Source: Virgibacillus_F flavescens
Lineage (GTDB): Bacteria > Bacillota > Bacilli > Bacillales > Amphibacillaceae
Length of the DNA stretch: 64,000 bases
Reading direction: 5' to 3'
Assembly: GCF_050574275.1 (NCBI RefSeq)
Contig: NZ_CP192260.1
Span: 1,922,001-1,986,000 of the forward strand
Every line of letters begins with the position of its first letter. The first letter of the stretch is position 1. A program made the position numbers and the translations under genes. Positions 8,235 through 16,407 of this stretch are shown here, piece after piece. The notes beneath the pieces are model-generated. The model was not told the DNA's origin, did not search any database, and saw nothing but the letters and a program-made list of their open reading frames with translations.

Positions 8235-9041
8235 ATGAAAATGACTAGTTTAAAAATGAAAAACATATTAGAAGAACGTTTATCGAGTCCTGATCGCAAT
8301 TCTTCTTATAATAGGGATAACGACACATTTCGCTTGGAATGGAAAGATACAAGGAAGGGTATGTCCATAACGCTTCCAAATGTTGTAGCAAAATTCAATG
8401 AACGTGGAGAAGATGCAATCGAAGAGTTGATAGAGCATGTTACAGAGGCATTGCGTATCATGAACGAGGACCATCAGTTAACCGGTATGGAAAAAAATAT
8501 TTATCCTGTCATACGAGCTACTTCATTCCCAACAGAAACTAAATCAGGCAATAAGATTATTTACAAGGATCATACAGCCGAGACGCGAATCTATTATGCA
8601 CTGGATTTAGGGAAATCTTATCGATTAATCGATGAACCTCTATTAGAAAAAGAGGGATTTACTCTTGAAAGAATCCATGAAATTGCAGCGTTTAATCTTC
8701 GTTCCTTAAAGATAGATATGAAAAAGGACCGAGTAGCAGATAATGACTTCTTCTTTGTAGCACACCAGGATGGATATGATGCAAGTCGTATCTTGAATGA
8801 AGCGTTTTTAGAAGAAATGAAGGCAAATTGTAAAGGTGAACTTGCTGTGGCGGTTCCTCATCAGGATGTATTAATTGTAGCTGACATTCAGAATAAAACA
8901 GGATATGATATATTAGCACAAATGACGATGAAGTTTTTTGCTGAAGGCAGAATTCCGATTACATCTTTATCGTTTATTTATGATGATAAAAAGCTTGAAC
9001 CTGTGTTTATACTTGCAAAGAATCGCCCAGAAGAAAAGTAA
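8235..9041 (+). CDS. ytpQ: DUF1444 family protein YtpQ
   Basis: A 268-aa cytosolic protein of the DUF1444 (UPF0354) family, matching YtpQ in length and position. No catalytic motif is evident; the sequence is mixed alpha/beta with no membrane segment. AAGGAGGTAATC lies ahead of the ATG at 8235. Its tight linkage between a thioredoxin-like protein and a tRNA-binding-domain protein is conserved across Bacillus, but no function has been assigned. Confidence 0.88.
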   Translation: MKMTSLKMKNILEERLSSPDRNSSYNRDNDTFRLEWKDTRKGMSITLPNVVAKFNERGEDAIEELIEHVTEALRIMNEDHQLTGMEKNIYPVIRATSFPTETKSGNKIIYKDHTAETRIYYALDLGKSYRLIDEPLLEKEGFTLERIHEIAAFNLRSLKIDMKKDRVADNDFFFVAHQDGYDASRILNEAFLEEMKANCKGELAVAVPHQDVLIVADIQNKTGYDILAQMTMKFFAEGRIPITSLSFIYDDKKLEPVFILAKNRPEEK

Positions 9042-9056
9042 GGAAGGATGAATGAA

Positions 9057-9659
9057 ATGGATGTATTTTACAATCCAAAAGGTATTGGTGATGTTTTAAT
9101 TATCCCATTTGAAGATGGAGATCGTTACGAGATTAAACATGAGGCTTTTGGCGACGTTACGAAAATAACGGATCAGGAAGGAAATATTTTAGGTTACAAT
9201 ATTTTTAAGGCATCTAGCTATTTTACTTTTACAAACACCGGTAAAATAATGCTGACTCCTGAAATGTACGAAAAGATTAAAGATGTATTTAAACAAAATC
9301 ATTTAAAAGACTCGTTAGACTGGGATTTGAGTCCAACGTTTGTAGTAGGTTTTGTGAAAGAAAAGTCACCGCATGAAGATGCAGATAAATTAAATGTTTG
9401 TCAGGTCGATATAGGAGATAAAAACCTGCAGATTGTTTGTGGTGCACCTAACGTAGATATTGGGCAGCGAGTAGTTGTGGCAAAAGTTGGAGCTGTAATG
9501 CCAAGTGGTCTTAAGATTCGACCGACAAAATTACGCGGGGTACCATCGAATGGTATGATATGCTCACAAAATGAATTAGGACTGCCAGATGCACCAGCAG
9601 AAAAGGGCATCTATGTTCTGGATGATACGTACACGATTGGACAAGCGTTTAGTATTTAA
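9057..9659 (+). CDS. ytpR: tRNA-binding-domain protein YtpR
   Basis: A 200-aa protein with an N-terminal DUF4479 region (about 1-90) and a C-terminal EMAP/Arc1p-type OB-fold tRNA-binding domain (about 93-200; FVVGFVKEKSPHEDADKLNVC, QIVCGAPNV, GLKIRPTKLRG, NGMICSQNELGL). The domain matches the one at the N-terminus of phenylalanyl-tRNA synthetase beta, but here it is free-standing. I prefer ATG 9057 over 9048: AGGAAGG ends at 9047, so 9048 would have no spacing while 9057 has 9 nt, and MDVFYN aligns with YtpR orthologues. Last gene of the ytpPQR operon. Confidence 0.9.
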   Translation: MDVFYNPKGIGDVLIIPFEDGDRYEIKHEAFGDVTKITDQEGNILGYNIFKASSYFTFTNTGKIMLTPEMYEKIKDVFKQNHLKDSLDWDLSPTFVVGFVKEKSPHEDADKLNVCQVDIGDKNLQIVCGAPNVDIGQRVVVAKVGAVMPSGLKIRPTKLRGVPSNGMICSQNELGLPDAPAEKGIYVLDDTYTIGQAFSI

Positions 9660-9664
9660 CTTGA

Positions 9665-9704
9665 GCAACCTAAGTCACATACGGAAGTGGCGTAGGTTGT
9701 TTTT
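9665..9704 (+). terminator. Terminator of ytpPQR operon
   Basis: Stem CAACCTAAGTCAC (9666-9678) / GTGGCGTAGGTTG (9687-9699) with two mismatches, followed by TTTTT. Confidence 0.8.
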
Positions 9705-9724
9705 AATGAACGGAGAAATGAGGT

Positions 9725-9756
9725 GGCATTCGCTAACAAAGGATGGAGCGAATGCC
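9725..9756. repeat. Small inverted repeat
   Basis: GGCATTCGCT (9725-9734) and AGCGAATGCC (9747-9756) form a perfect 10-bp stem with a 12-nt loop. It has no T-run, sits between the ytpR terminator and a family 2 repeat, and its role is unknown. Confidence 0.6.
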
Positions 9757-9763
9757 GATTTAT

Positions 9764-9839
9764 TGCCAGATAAGAAAGTATAATCCCCTTTCTTACTGCT
9801 TAAGTGAAACGAAGGATTGGCGATCAGCCAAGCTTTCTA
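9764..9839 (+). repeat. Dispersed repeat family 2, copy 1
   Basis: Starts GCCAGATAAGAAAGTATAA and ends TTGGCGATCAGCCAAGCTTTCT. Same order of motifs as the copies at 30171-30256 and (inverted) 34938-35027; the GGCGATCAGCC part is itself a small palindrome. It lies upstream of sftA. Confidence 0.75.
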
Positions 9840-9928
9840 AATAAATTATATATAGAAACATCTACAAATTTTATAGAAAACTGATAAAATAGAGTAACAA
9901 TGATTATTTAAAGAAATGAGTGAAAGTA

Positions 9929-12151
9929 ATGTGGGGTCAATGGAAAGATAAACTAATAGACCTTTTTTATAAAGAAGTTGATGAGGAAGAAGAGGTTCAT
10001 ACACAGAAATATGCTAATCATCGAATACATAACAACGATAAATTAGAAACCAAAGTCATGTATCAATATCCAGAAAAAAAAGAGTTTCGTTTTCCAGTTA
10101 TACCTGATAGAAATGAAAAGCAAAATAACTCTTTTGAAACACCAGCGTATCGAAGAAGAATAGAAGATACGAAGCAGGAAACAAATAACTTTACTTCAAC
10201 TCGTGCCTCAAAAAGAATGACGCCGAAAGAAGATAGGTCGGTTGAAAAAGGGCCATTTCGACCTACAGAAGTTCCTTCACCAATTCATGGCTTTCAAAAG
10301 TATAAAGAACAAAAAAAAGTTGAAAATGTGCCTGCATATATTAGAAAACAAAAGGATAAGGAAGAAGATACTGAAAAGCCTATCGAGAATAATATCCAAA
10401 CGGAAAACGACATAAAACAATCTACTCCCACTGTAATAGAAGAAACTGAAAGTTCTGAGGTAGCGAAAGAACAAAAGCCTGTCAAATCAGAAAAAATAAC
10501 AAAACCAACTAACTCTGAATCAAGCCAGAAAAAGAAACGAAATCCAATTAACAGTAAAACGAAGCAACCAGGCAGTTTGCCATTTAATGTTATGATGTCG
10601 GCAAATGATAGACGGAAACGTGAAATTTTCGAGAGGGCTAAACCTGCGGGAAAAGAAATAAAAGAAACAAAAGAACCTGAAGAAACAGTTAAACCTGTAA
10701 CGGAAACGAAATCGGCATTTATTTCTGAACAGAAAGAAGCAGCTTCTTTTGAAATTCCGGATTATTTACTGAATGATCCAAAACCTAAGGACAACCATGA
10801 CAGAATCTGGGTTCAAGAGCAACAGGACTTGCTTGAGAAAACATTAAAGCATTTTAATGTTCGTGCAAAGGTTGTAAATGCTACACAGGGGCCAGCTGTA
10901 ACGCGTTTTGAAGTACAGCCGGAGATTGGGGTTAAAGTCAGTAAGGTGAAGAACCTCAGCGATGATTTAAAGTTGAATATGGCTGCTAGAGATATCAGGA
11001 TTGAAGCACCAATACCAGGTAAAAATACAATCGGAATTGAAATACCAAACCAGACTTCACAAATGGTAGGGCTGCAGGAAATATTTGAGACATCAGAATT
11101 CAAGGATAGCAAATCACCATTAACGATCGCACTTGGATTAGACATTGAGGGCACACCGATGATTACAAACATTCAAAAGATGCCTCATGGCCTTATTGCC
11201 GGTGCTACCGGATCAGGGAAAAGTGTATGTATTAATACCATTCTTATTAGCCTTCTTTATAAGGCGAGTCATGAGGATGTAAAATTCTTATTAATTGATC
11301 CGAAAATGGTTGAACTTGCGCCATTTAATGAAATTCCACACTTGGTATCTCCCGTCATTACAGATGTCAAAGCGGCAACAATTGCATTGAAGTGGGCAGT
11401 TATAGAAATGGAAGAACGTTACGAAAAATTTGTCCGCGAAGGTGTAAGAGATGTTGAACGCTATAACCAAAAGATGGTGAAGCAAGGCCGTTCAGATGAA
11501 AAAATTCCATTCCTCGTAATTGTCATTGACGAATTAGCTGATTTAATGATGGTCGCACCACAGGATGTTGAAGATTCTATTTGTCGAATAGCTCAAAAAG
11601 CACGTGCTTGTGGCATGCATTTACTAGTCGCAACCCAGCGTCCATCCGTAGACGTTATTACAGGTCTTATCAAAGCAAATATTCCAACAAGGATTGCATT
11701 TAGTGTGTCTTCCCAGGTTGATTCACGCACGATTATTGATACAAGTGGAGCAGAGAAACTACTTGGAAAAGGTGACATGCTGTTTGTAGAAAACGGATCT
11801 GGAAAAAGCGTGAGATTACAAGGTGCTTTTGTATCTGATGAGGAAATTGAACGTGTTACAAAACATATAAGATCAATTGCGCCGCCAAACTATTTGTTTG
11901 AACAAGAACAGTTGCTGGAACAGGTAATGACAGATGAAGAAAACGACGAAGACGATTTACTAAATGAAGCAATTCAGTTTATTGTTAATCATAATGGGGC
12001 TAGTACATCATTACTCCAGCGTCATTTTAAAATTGGTTATAATCGAGCAGCAAGGCTTATCGATACAATGGAAGCACGTGGTATTATTTCAGAACAAAAT
12101 GGAAGTAAACCAAGAGAAGTACTTATCTCTCCTCAACAAGAAACGTTTTAA
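9929..12151 (+). CDS. sftA: FtsK/SpoIIIE-type DNA translocase SftA
   Basis: Soluble septum-associated DNA translocase (740 aa) that moves trapped chromosome out of the closing division septum. No transmembrane segment is present, unlike SpoIIIE. A charged, low-complexity linker (about 1-280, rich in Lys/Glu/Thr) is followed by the motor: alpha/beta domains, Walker A GATGSGKS at 425-432 and Walker B FLVIVIDELADLMM. A C-terminal winged-helix gamma domain (about 675-740, LLQRHFKIGYNRAARLIDTMEARGI in part) reads polarity sequences on DNA. It is shorter than B. subtilis SftA, mostly in the linker. Start: ATG 9929 preceded by GAGTGA; an in-frame GTG at 9920 is the alternative. Confidence 0.93.
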   Translation: MWGQWKDKLIDLFYKEVDEEEEVHTQKYANHRIHNNDKLETKVMYQYPEKKEFRFPVIPDRNEKQNNSFETPAYRRRIEDTKQETNNFTSTRASKRMTPKEDRSVEKGPFRPTEVPSPIHGFQKYKEQKKVENVPAYIRKQKDKEEDTEKPIENNIQTENDIKQSTPTVIEETESSEVAKEQKPVKSEKITKPTNSESSQKKKRNPINSKTKQPGSLPFNVMMSANDRRKREIFERAKPAGKEIKETKEPEETVKPVTETKSAFISEQKEAASFEIPDYLLNDPKPKDNHDRIWVQEQQDLLEKTLKHFNVRAKVVNATQGPAVTRFEVQPEIGVKVSKVKNLSDDLKLNMAARDIRIEAPIPGKNTIGIEIPNQTSQMVGLQEIFETSEFKDSKSPLTIALGLDIEGTPMITNIQKMPHGLIAGATGSGKSVCINTILISLLYKASHEDVKFLLIDPKMVELAPFNEIPHLVSPVITDVKAATIALKWAVIEMEERYEKFVREGVRDVERYNQKMVKQGRSDEKIPFLVIVIDELADLMMVAPQDVEDSICRIAQKARACGMHLLVATQRPSVDVITGLIKANIPTRIAFSVSSQVDSRTIIDTSGAEKLLGKGDMLFVENGSGKSVRLQGAFVSDEEIERVTKHIRSIAPPNYLFEQEQLLEQVMTDEENDEDDLLNEAIQFIVNHNGASTSLLQRHFKIGYNRAARLIDTMEARGIISEQNGSKPREVLISPQQETF

Positions 12152-12255
12152 TAAATATACTTATCACTTGTGAATTCTGCGTATATTTAATATGATAAGG
12201 TATAAATGATTTTTTTAAGAGAGACTACTAATGTTTCATATACATTAAAGTTAAA

Positions 12256-12284
12256 TTGCGGCTTTCATCTTAGTTCACTATAAT
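12256..12284 (+). promoter_or_regulatory. Sigma-A-type promoter of nicotinate phosphoribosyltransferase gene
   Basis: TTGCGG (12256-12261), 17-bp spacer, TATAAT (12279-12284), 40 bp ahead of the start at 12325. Confidence 0.7.
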
Positions 12285-12324
12285 ACTTACGTATAATGAG
12301 TTTTTCTAAAGGAGAAACAAAGAT

Positions 12325-13440
12325 ATGAAGGAAATTGAAAAAAAATTAAATGGTAAGATTAAACGGTTGACCAATAGAACATTTAAATTTGATAACCGGA
12401 TTAGTGAAGGCTGGTTTTCTGCTGTTTATTTTTTGAAAACGAAAGAAATGGTTGAGAAAAAATTACCGAATAACTATGTGACGATGCAATTTTTTCAAAA
12501 AGAAGATGCCGTGTTGTGCGGAAGTGACGAAGCAATTGCATTGATCCATACGTTTGCAACCGACCCAGAAAAACTAGAAATAAATTCGCTGAAAGACGGC
12601 GATAAAATAAATCCATATGAAACGGTGCTGACTGTTACTGGCCCATACCAGAACTTTGGCTTTTTAGAGGGTATAGTTGATGGAATATTGGCAAGAAGAA
12701 CATCAGTAGCTACAAATGTATATAATGTCGTAAAAGCAGCAAGAACGTCCGGGAAACAAAAGCCAGTAATATTTATGGGTGATCGTGATGATCACTTTAC
12801 GCAGCAGGCTGGAGATGGCTATGCCGCGTTTATAGGTGGTTCAACCGCACAGGCAACACATGCAATGAATGAATGGTGGGGGAAAAAGGGTATGGGTACG
12901 ATGCCACATGCCATGATTCAAATGTTTAGAGGAGATGTTGTAGCTGCTTCTCAAGCTTATCACGAAATGTACCCGGAGGATGATCTTGTTGCGCTGGTAG
13001 ATTATAATAATGATGTGATTACAGATGCATTAAAAGTAGCGCGCGTTTTTGACAAAAAATTAAAAGGAGTTCGTGTAGATACTTCACGAACACTAGTGGA
13101 TAAATATTTCTTGAGAAACCATCATTTAATGGGAACTTTTGACCCTCGGGGAGTAAGTCCTGAACTTATTGTTGCATTAAGGAAAGCTCTGGATGCAGAA
13201 GGTTATCCTCATGTTAATATCGTTGCAAGCGGAGGATTTACTGAAAACCGAATTGAGTACTTTGAAAAACTTGGTGTACCAGTGGATATTTATGGGGTTG
13301 GTGGAAGCCTGCTCAAAATAAATATAGGCTTTACAGGTGACAATGTTTTACTAAATGGTACGCCTTCAGCAAAAGAAGGCAGAAGGTACCGCCCCAATCC
13401 ACGTCTCGAAAACGTAGAGTATAGTAATCAACCGAAATAG
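12325..13440 (+). CDS. Nicotinate phosphoribosyltransferase
   Basis: A 371-aa enzyme of the nicotinate/quinolinate phosphoribosyltransferase fold, which makes nicotinate mononucleotide from nicotinate and PRPP in NAD salvage. Visible features are the N-terminal RISEGWFSAVYFLKT segment, the ARRTSVATNVYNVVKAAR motif (about 128-145), HAMIQMF, VDTSR, and the phosphate-binding loops IVASGGF and DIYGVGG near the C-terminus. It belongs to the compact class often found next to murC in Bacillales rather than the longer PncB/YueK type. SD AAAGGAGAAA. NadK later in the window is another NAD-pathway enzyme but is not linked to this gene. Confidence 0.87.
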   Translation: MKEIEKKLNGKIKRLTNRTFKFDNRISEGWFSAVYFLKTKEMVEKKLPNNYVTMQFFQKEDAVLCGSDEAIALIHTFATDPEKLEINSLKDGDKINPYETVLTVTGPYQNFGFLEGIVDGILARRTSVATNVYNVVKAARTSGKQKPVIFMGDRDDHFTQQAGDGYAAFIGGSTAQATHAMNEWWGKKGMGTMPHAMIQMFRGDVVAASQAYHEMYPEDDLVALVDYNNDVITDALKVARVFDKKLKGVRVDTSRTLVDKYFLRNHHLMGTFDPRGVSPELIVALRKALDAEGYPHVNIVASGGFTENRIEYFEKLGVPVDIYGVGGSLLKINIGFTGDNVLLNGTPSAKEGRRYRPNPRLENVEYSNQPK

Positions 13441-13608
13441 AACTGGACGGCTAGTAATTAAACATTTTATTTTACTAAGGTTCGCGGTTTGCTATAATAT
13501 AATGAAATAATAAAGTATTTGTTACGAAACAAAATGTGATTTATATAGAAATGAGTAATATTAAGGCGATTGCGCTTTTCTTATATATTTATTTGGAGGT
13601 TCTTTTTT

Positions 13609-14928
13609 ATGACAACTTACCATTTTATTGGTATTAAAGGAACAGGAATGAGTGCACTTGCACAAATTTTAAGTGATTCGGGCGAAAGTGTGCAGGGATC
13701 TGACGTGGAAAAACGGTTTTATACACAAGAGGTGTTAGAGGAGAAGAACATCCTAATACTACCTTTCTCTAAAGACAACATCAAAGAAGAGTATACGGTT
13801 ATTGCCGGGAATGCTTTTTCTGAGGACCATGCTGAAATAAAAAGAGCGAAGGAGCTTGGTGTTACTTTTTTCAGATACCATGAATTTTTAGGTGAATGGT
13901 TAAAACAGTATACAAGCATTGCGATTGCAGGTGCTCATGGTAAAACATCGACCACTGGCCTGCTGGCTCACGTATTGGGAGAGACTTATCCAATTTCCTA
14001 TTTAATTGGCGATGGAACTGGTAAAGGGCATGTAGATAGTGAATATTTTGTATTTGAAGCGTGTGAATACCGACGTCATTTTCTGGAGTATGACCCGGAC
14101 TATGCCGTAATGACAAATATTGATTTCGACCATCCGGACTACTTCACAAGTATTGAAGATGTTTTTGAGGCATTTCAGTCAATGGCAGACCGAGTGAAAA
14201 AAGGAATAATCGCGTGTGGTGATGATGAACAGCTTCAGGAAATTCAAGCTAAAGTACCTGTAGTATACTATGGTTTTTCAGATACGAATGATTTTCAGGC
14301 GCAGAATATGGTAGAGACGGAATCTGGTACTGAATTTGATGTTTTCGTTCGAAATACTTTTTATGACACATTTACTATTCCAATGCATGGCGATCATAAT
14401 ATTTTAAACGCTCTTTCTGTAATTGCTATTTGTCATTATGAAGGTTTGAAGGCAGAAAATATCAAAGCTTTAAGTACGTTTAAAGGCGTAAAACGTCGGT
14501 TTACTGAAAAGCAGGTTGGGGATCAGGTATTAGTCGACGACTATGCACACCATCCTCGTGAAATCACTGCTACCATTGACACGGCAAGAAAGAAATACCC
14601 AAATAAATCAGTTGTTGCTATTTTTCAGCCACATACGTTTACGCGTACTAAAACGTTTTTACGAGAATTTGCTGACAGTTTAAATTTAGCAGATCATACT
14701 TATCTTTGCGATATATTTGGATCTGCGCGCGAGGAATCAGGCAAGCTTTCTATTAATGATCTGCAAAAACTGGTGGAAAATAGTGAAATGCTTGATATCG
14801 ACAATACGTTAGCGCTAACTGAGCATAATGATAGCGTACTTATTTTTATGGGTGCAGGAGATATTCAAAAGTTTCAACAAGCATATGAAAATTCTATCCA
14901 AAATGAAAGAAAAGAAAAAAATGCGTAA
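13609..14928 (+). CDS. murC: UDP-N-acetylmuramate--L-alanine ligase MurC
   Basis: Cytoplasmic Mur ligase (439 aa) that adds L-Ala to UDP-MurNAc, the first amino-acid step of the peptidoglycan stem peptide. N-terminal Rossmann domain FIGIKGTGMSA (about 6-16), ATP-binding P-loop GAHGKTSTTG (108-117), central DNIDFDHPD-type motif TNIDFDHPDY and the C-terminal DDYAHHPREI motif are all intact. GGAGG in TTTGGAGGTTC precedes ATG 13609; the TTG at 13570 is rejected. A strong terminator follows, so murC is not cotranscribed with ytxG. Confidence 0.97.
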   Translation: MTTYHFIGIKGTGMSALAQILSDSGESVQGSDVEKRFYTQEVLEEKNILILPFSKDNIKEEYTVIAGNAFSEDHAEIKRAKELGVTFFRYHEFLGEWLKQYTSIAIAGAHGKTSTTGLLAHVLGETYPISYLIGDGTGKGHVDSEYFVFEACEYRRHFLEYDPDYAVMTNIDFDHPDYFTSIEDVFEAFQSMADRVKKGIIACGDDEQLQEIQAKVPVVYYGFSDTNDFQAQNMVETESGTEFDVFVRNTFYDTFTIPMHGDHNILNALSVIAICHYEGLKAENIKALSTFKGVKRRFTEKQVGDQVLVDDYAHHPREITATIDTARKKYPNKSVVAIFQPHTFTRTKTFLREFADSLNLADHTYLCDIFGSAREESGKLSINDLQKLVENSEMLDIDNTLALTEHNDSVLIFMGAGDIQKFQQAYENSIQNERKEKNA

Positions 14929-14935
14929 TATCCTT

Positions 14936-14965
14936 AAAAAAGTCTGCTGCCAGCAGACTTTTTTT
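14936..14965 (+). terminator. Terminator after murC
   Basis: Stem AAAAAAGTCTGCTG (14936-14949) / CAGCAGACTTTTTTT (14951-14965), near-perfect with a very tight loop and a long T-run. Confidence 0.9.
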
Positions 14966-15030
14966 GTTGTTCCTGTCCTAGAATTAGATGAATCACTCTA
15001 ATAATGATATACTTGGTATAATATGGCTAT

Positions 15031-15055
15031 GTTTATGTATGGTAAAAAAGGGTAT
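15031..15055 (+). promoter_or_regulatory. Sigma-B-type promoter of ytxG-ytxH
   Basis: GTTTAT (15031-15036), 13-bp spacer, GGGTAT (15050-15055), close to the general-stress consensus GTTTAA-N12-14-GGGTAT. In B. subtilis ytxGH belong to the sigma-B regulon, which supports the call. A TATAAT at 15018-15023 could be a sigma-A element as well. Confidence 0.75.
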
Positions 15056-15126
15056 TAATAATAAATGATGAATTTATTTTTACATGCTATGTTAACAATT
15101 ACATAATAAAGGAGTTGAACTATGGA

Positions 15127-15531
15127 ATGGAAATTTTGTTGTATATTGCTGCAATTATAGTAGCAATTGCATTCGCAGTACTGGTTATTTATTTAGCAAA
15201 GACATTAAAGGCGACTCAGCGAACATTAAATAATGTTGCAGATACTGTTGAAGACTTAGAAAAACAATTACAAGGTATTACCACTGAAACTACTGCATTA
15301 TTAAATAAAACAAACCGTTTAGCAGATGATGTAAACCAGAAATCCTCTAAAATGAACGGCCTTTTTGATGGTGTAAAGGGTATTGGAGAGACTGTAAAGG
15401 ATTTTAACCAGTCACTAAAACGTATCACTTCTAAGGTCTCTAATGCTGCTGAACAAAATCAGGACAAAGCGTCTCAGGCAGTTACATGGGGATCAGCAAT
15501 GGTTGATTTGTGGAAAAAGAAAAGAAAATAA
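15127..15531 (+). CDS. ytxG: YtxG, DUF948 general stress protein
   Basis: A 134-aa membrane-anchored protein: one N-terminal transmembrane helix (about 2-22, LLYIAAIIVAIAFAVLVIYL) followed by a long helical/coiled-coil DUF948 region. The function is unknown; the family is linked to general stress. ATG 15127 lies 12 nt after GGAG (15111-15114); the TTG at 15115 overlaps the ribosome-binding site and is unlikely. It forms an operon with ytxH (23-bp gap) behind a sigma-B-type promoter. Confidence 0.87.
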   Translation: MEILLYIAAIIVAIAFAVLVIYLAKTLKATQRTLNNVADTVEDLEKQLQGITTETTALLNKTNRLADDVNQKSSKMNGLFDGVKGIGETVKDFNQSLKRITSKVSNAAEQNQDKASQAVTWGSAMVDLWKKKRK

Positions 15532-15554
15532 ATTTTTAACAGGAGGAATTTTAC

Positions 15555-15977
15555 ATGGGAAATCAGGAGAACCAGCAAAACCAGAATATTAATACAAAAG
15601 ATTTTGTCATAGGAACACTTGTCGGGGGAATTGTAGGTGCATCTGTAGCATTGTTGTATGCACCAAAGTCAGGAAGAGAACTACGTGATAATTTAAATCA
15701 GGGTGCTACTGATGTGCGCGGAAGAGCAAGTGATTGGAAAAGCGTAGCATATGAAAAGGGTACAGATTTAAAAGATAAGGCTTATGTTAAAGGGTCAGAA
15801 TTTAAAACTAAAGCAGTTGATTCTTCTAAAGAACTTTCTCAAAAAACACAGGATCTTACAAAAACACTTCAAAGTAAAATTCAAGAGAGACGTAATAGAG
15901 AAGATGAAGCATTAGAAGCAGCTGAAGAAGTAGCAGAGGCAATCGAAGAAGCTACAGATGAACTTGAAAAAAAGTAA
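15555..15977 (+). CDS. ytxH: YtxH family general stress protein
   Basis: A 140-aa YtxH-domain protein. The hydrophobic Gly-rich helix FVIGTLVGGIVGASVALLYA (about 17-36) followed by PKSGRELR is the family signature; the rest is a charged helix rich in Lys, Glu and Ala (late-embryogenesis-like), ending in an acidic tail EAAEEVAEAIEEATDELEKK. It probably associates with the membrane. AGGAGGAAT precedes the ATG. Second gene of the sigma-B-type ytxGH operon; ytxJ, present in B. subtilis, is missing here and a terminator follows. Confidence 0.9.
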   Translation: MGNQENQQNQNINTKDFVIGTLVGGIVGASVALLYAPKSGRELRDNLNQGATDVRGRASDWKSVAYEKGTDLKDKAYVKGSEFKTKAVDSSKELSQKTQDLTKTLQSKIQERRNREDEALEAAEEVAEAIEEATDELEKK

Positions 15978-15997
15978 TTTCCAGTAGGATATAAGTC

Positions 15998-16031
15998 AAA
16001 AGGGTAAGAGCATTTGAGCTCTTACCCTTTT
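15998..16031 (+). terminator. Terminator of ytxGH
   Basis: Stem AAAAGGGTAAGAGC (15998-16011) / GCTCTTACCCTTTT (16018-16031). Confidence 0.9.
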
Positions 16032-16175
16032 ACATTCAACTCACCTAACGAATACGAAAATAAATCGGTGCTCACTGTAGTAGTTGAATAAGCATACATT
16101 CTACTGATGTTGACACAAAACATATATACTGCGACGTAACGTTAGGCTTATAATCTTAAATTTACTCTAAAGCTG

Positions 16176-16269
16176 CCGTCCAGGATCGCTGCGGGCGGAA
16201 AGCGAAGTATATTCGAAAATGCGATAGTAGATCCACTTATTTCGTACCATACAAAACTTTTCCAGTGGC
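16176..16269. repeat. Family 1 repeat, recombinant copy (R2)
   Basis: Begins CCGTCCAGGATCGC and GCGGGCGG like the left end of the copy at 39473, then switches at about 16199 to AAAGCGAAGTATATTCGAAAATGCG and GTAGATCCAC..TTTCGTACCA, which are the right half of the copy at 39757-39936. The end TTCCAGTGG (16260-16269) resembles the family terminus. The rest of the 16032-16407 gap (including a GACTGCCGGCAGCGG stretch near 16317, also seen near 5829) has no gene. Confidence 0.75.
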
Positions 16270-16407
16270 CACCTACCGCGGCACCTGAAAGCTCATAAAC
16301 CGCCCTATGTTGCGAGACTGCCGGCAGCGGAAAGTTCGTTGCTGTTAATTTCAGTTTACATCAAATTCTACTTATTTTAAATGCTTCCATGTTCCAAAGT
16401 TGAGTAT

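Noticed and set aside
9589..9783. 64-aa open frame overlapping the ytpR 3' end
   Set aside because: It runs through the ytpR terminator and a hairpin; no start signal is visible.
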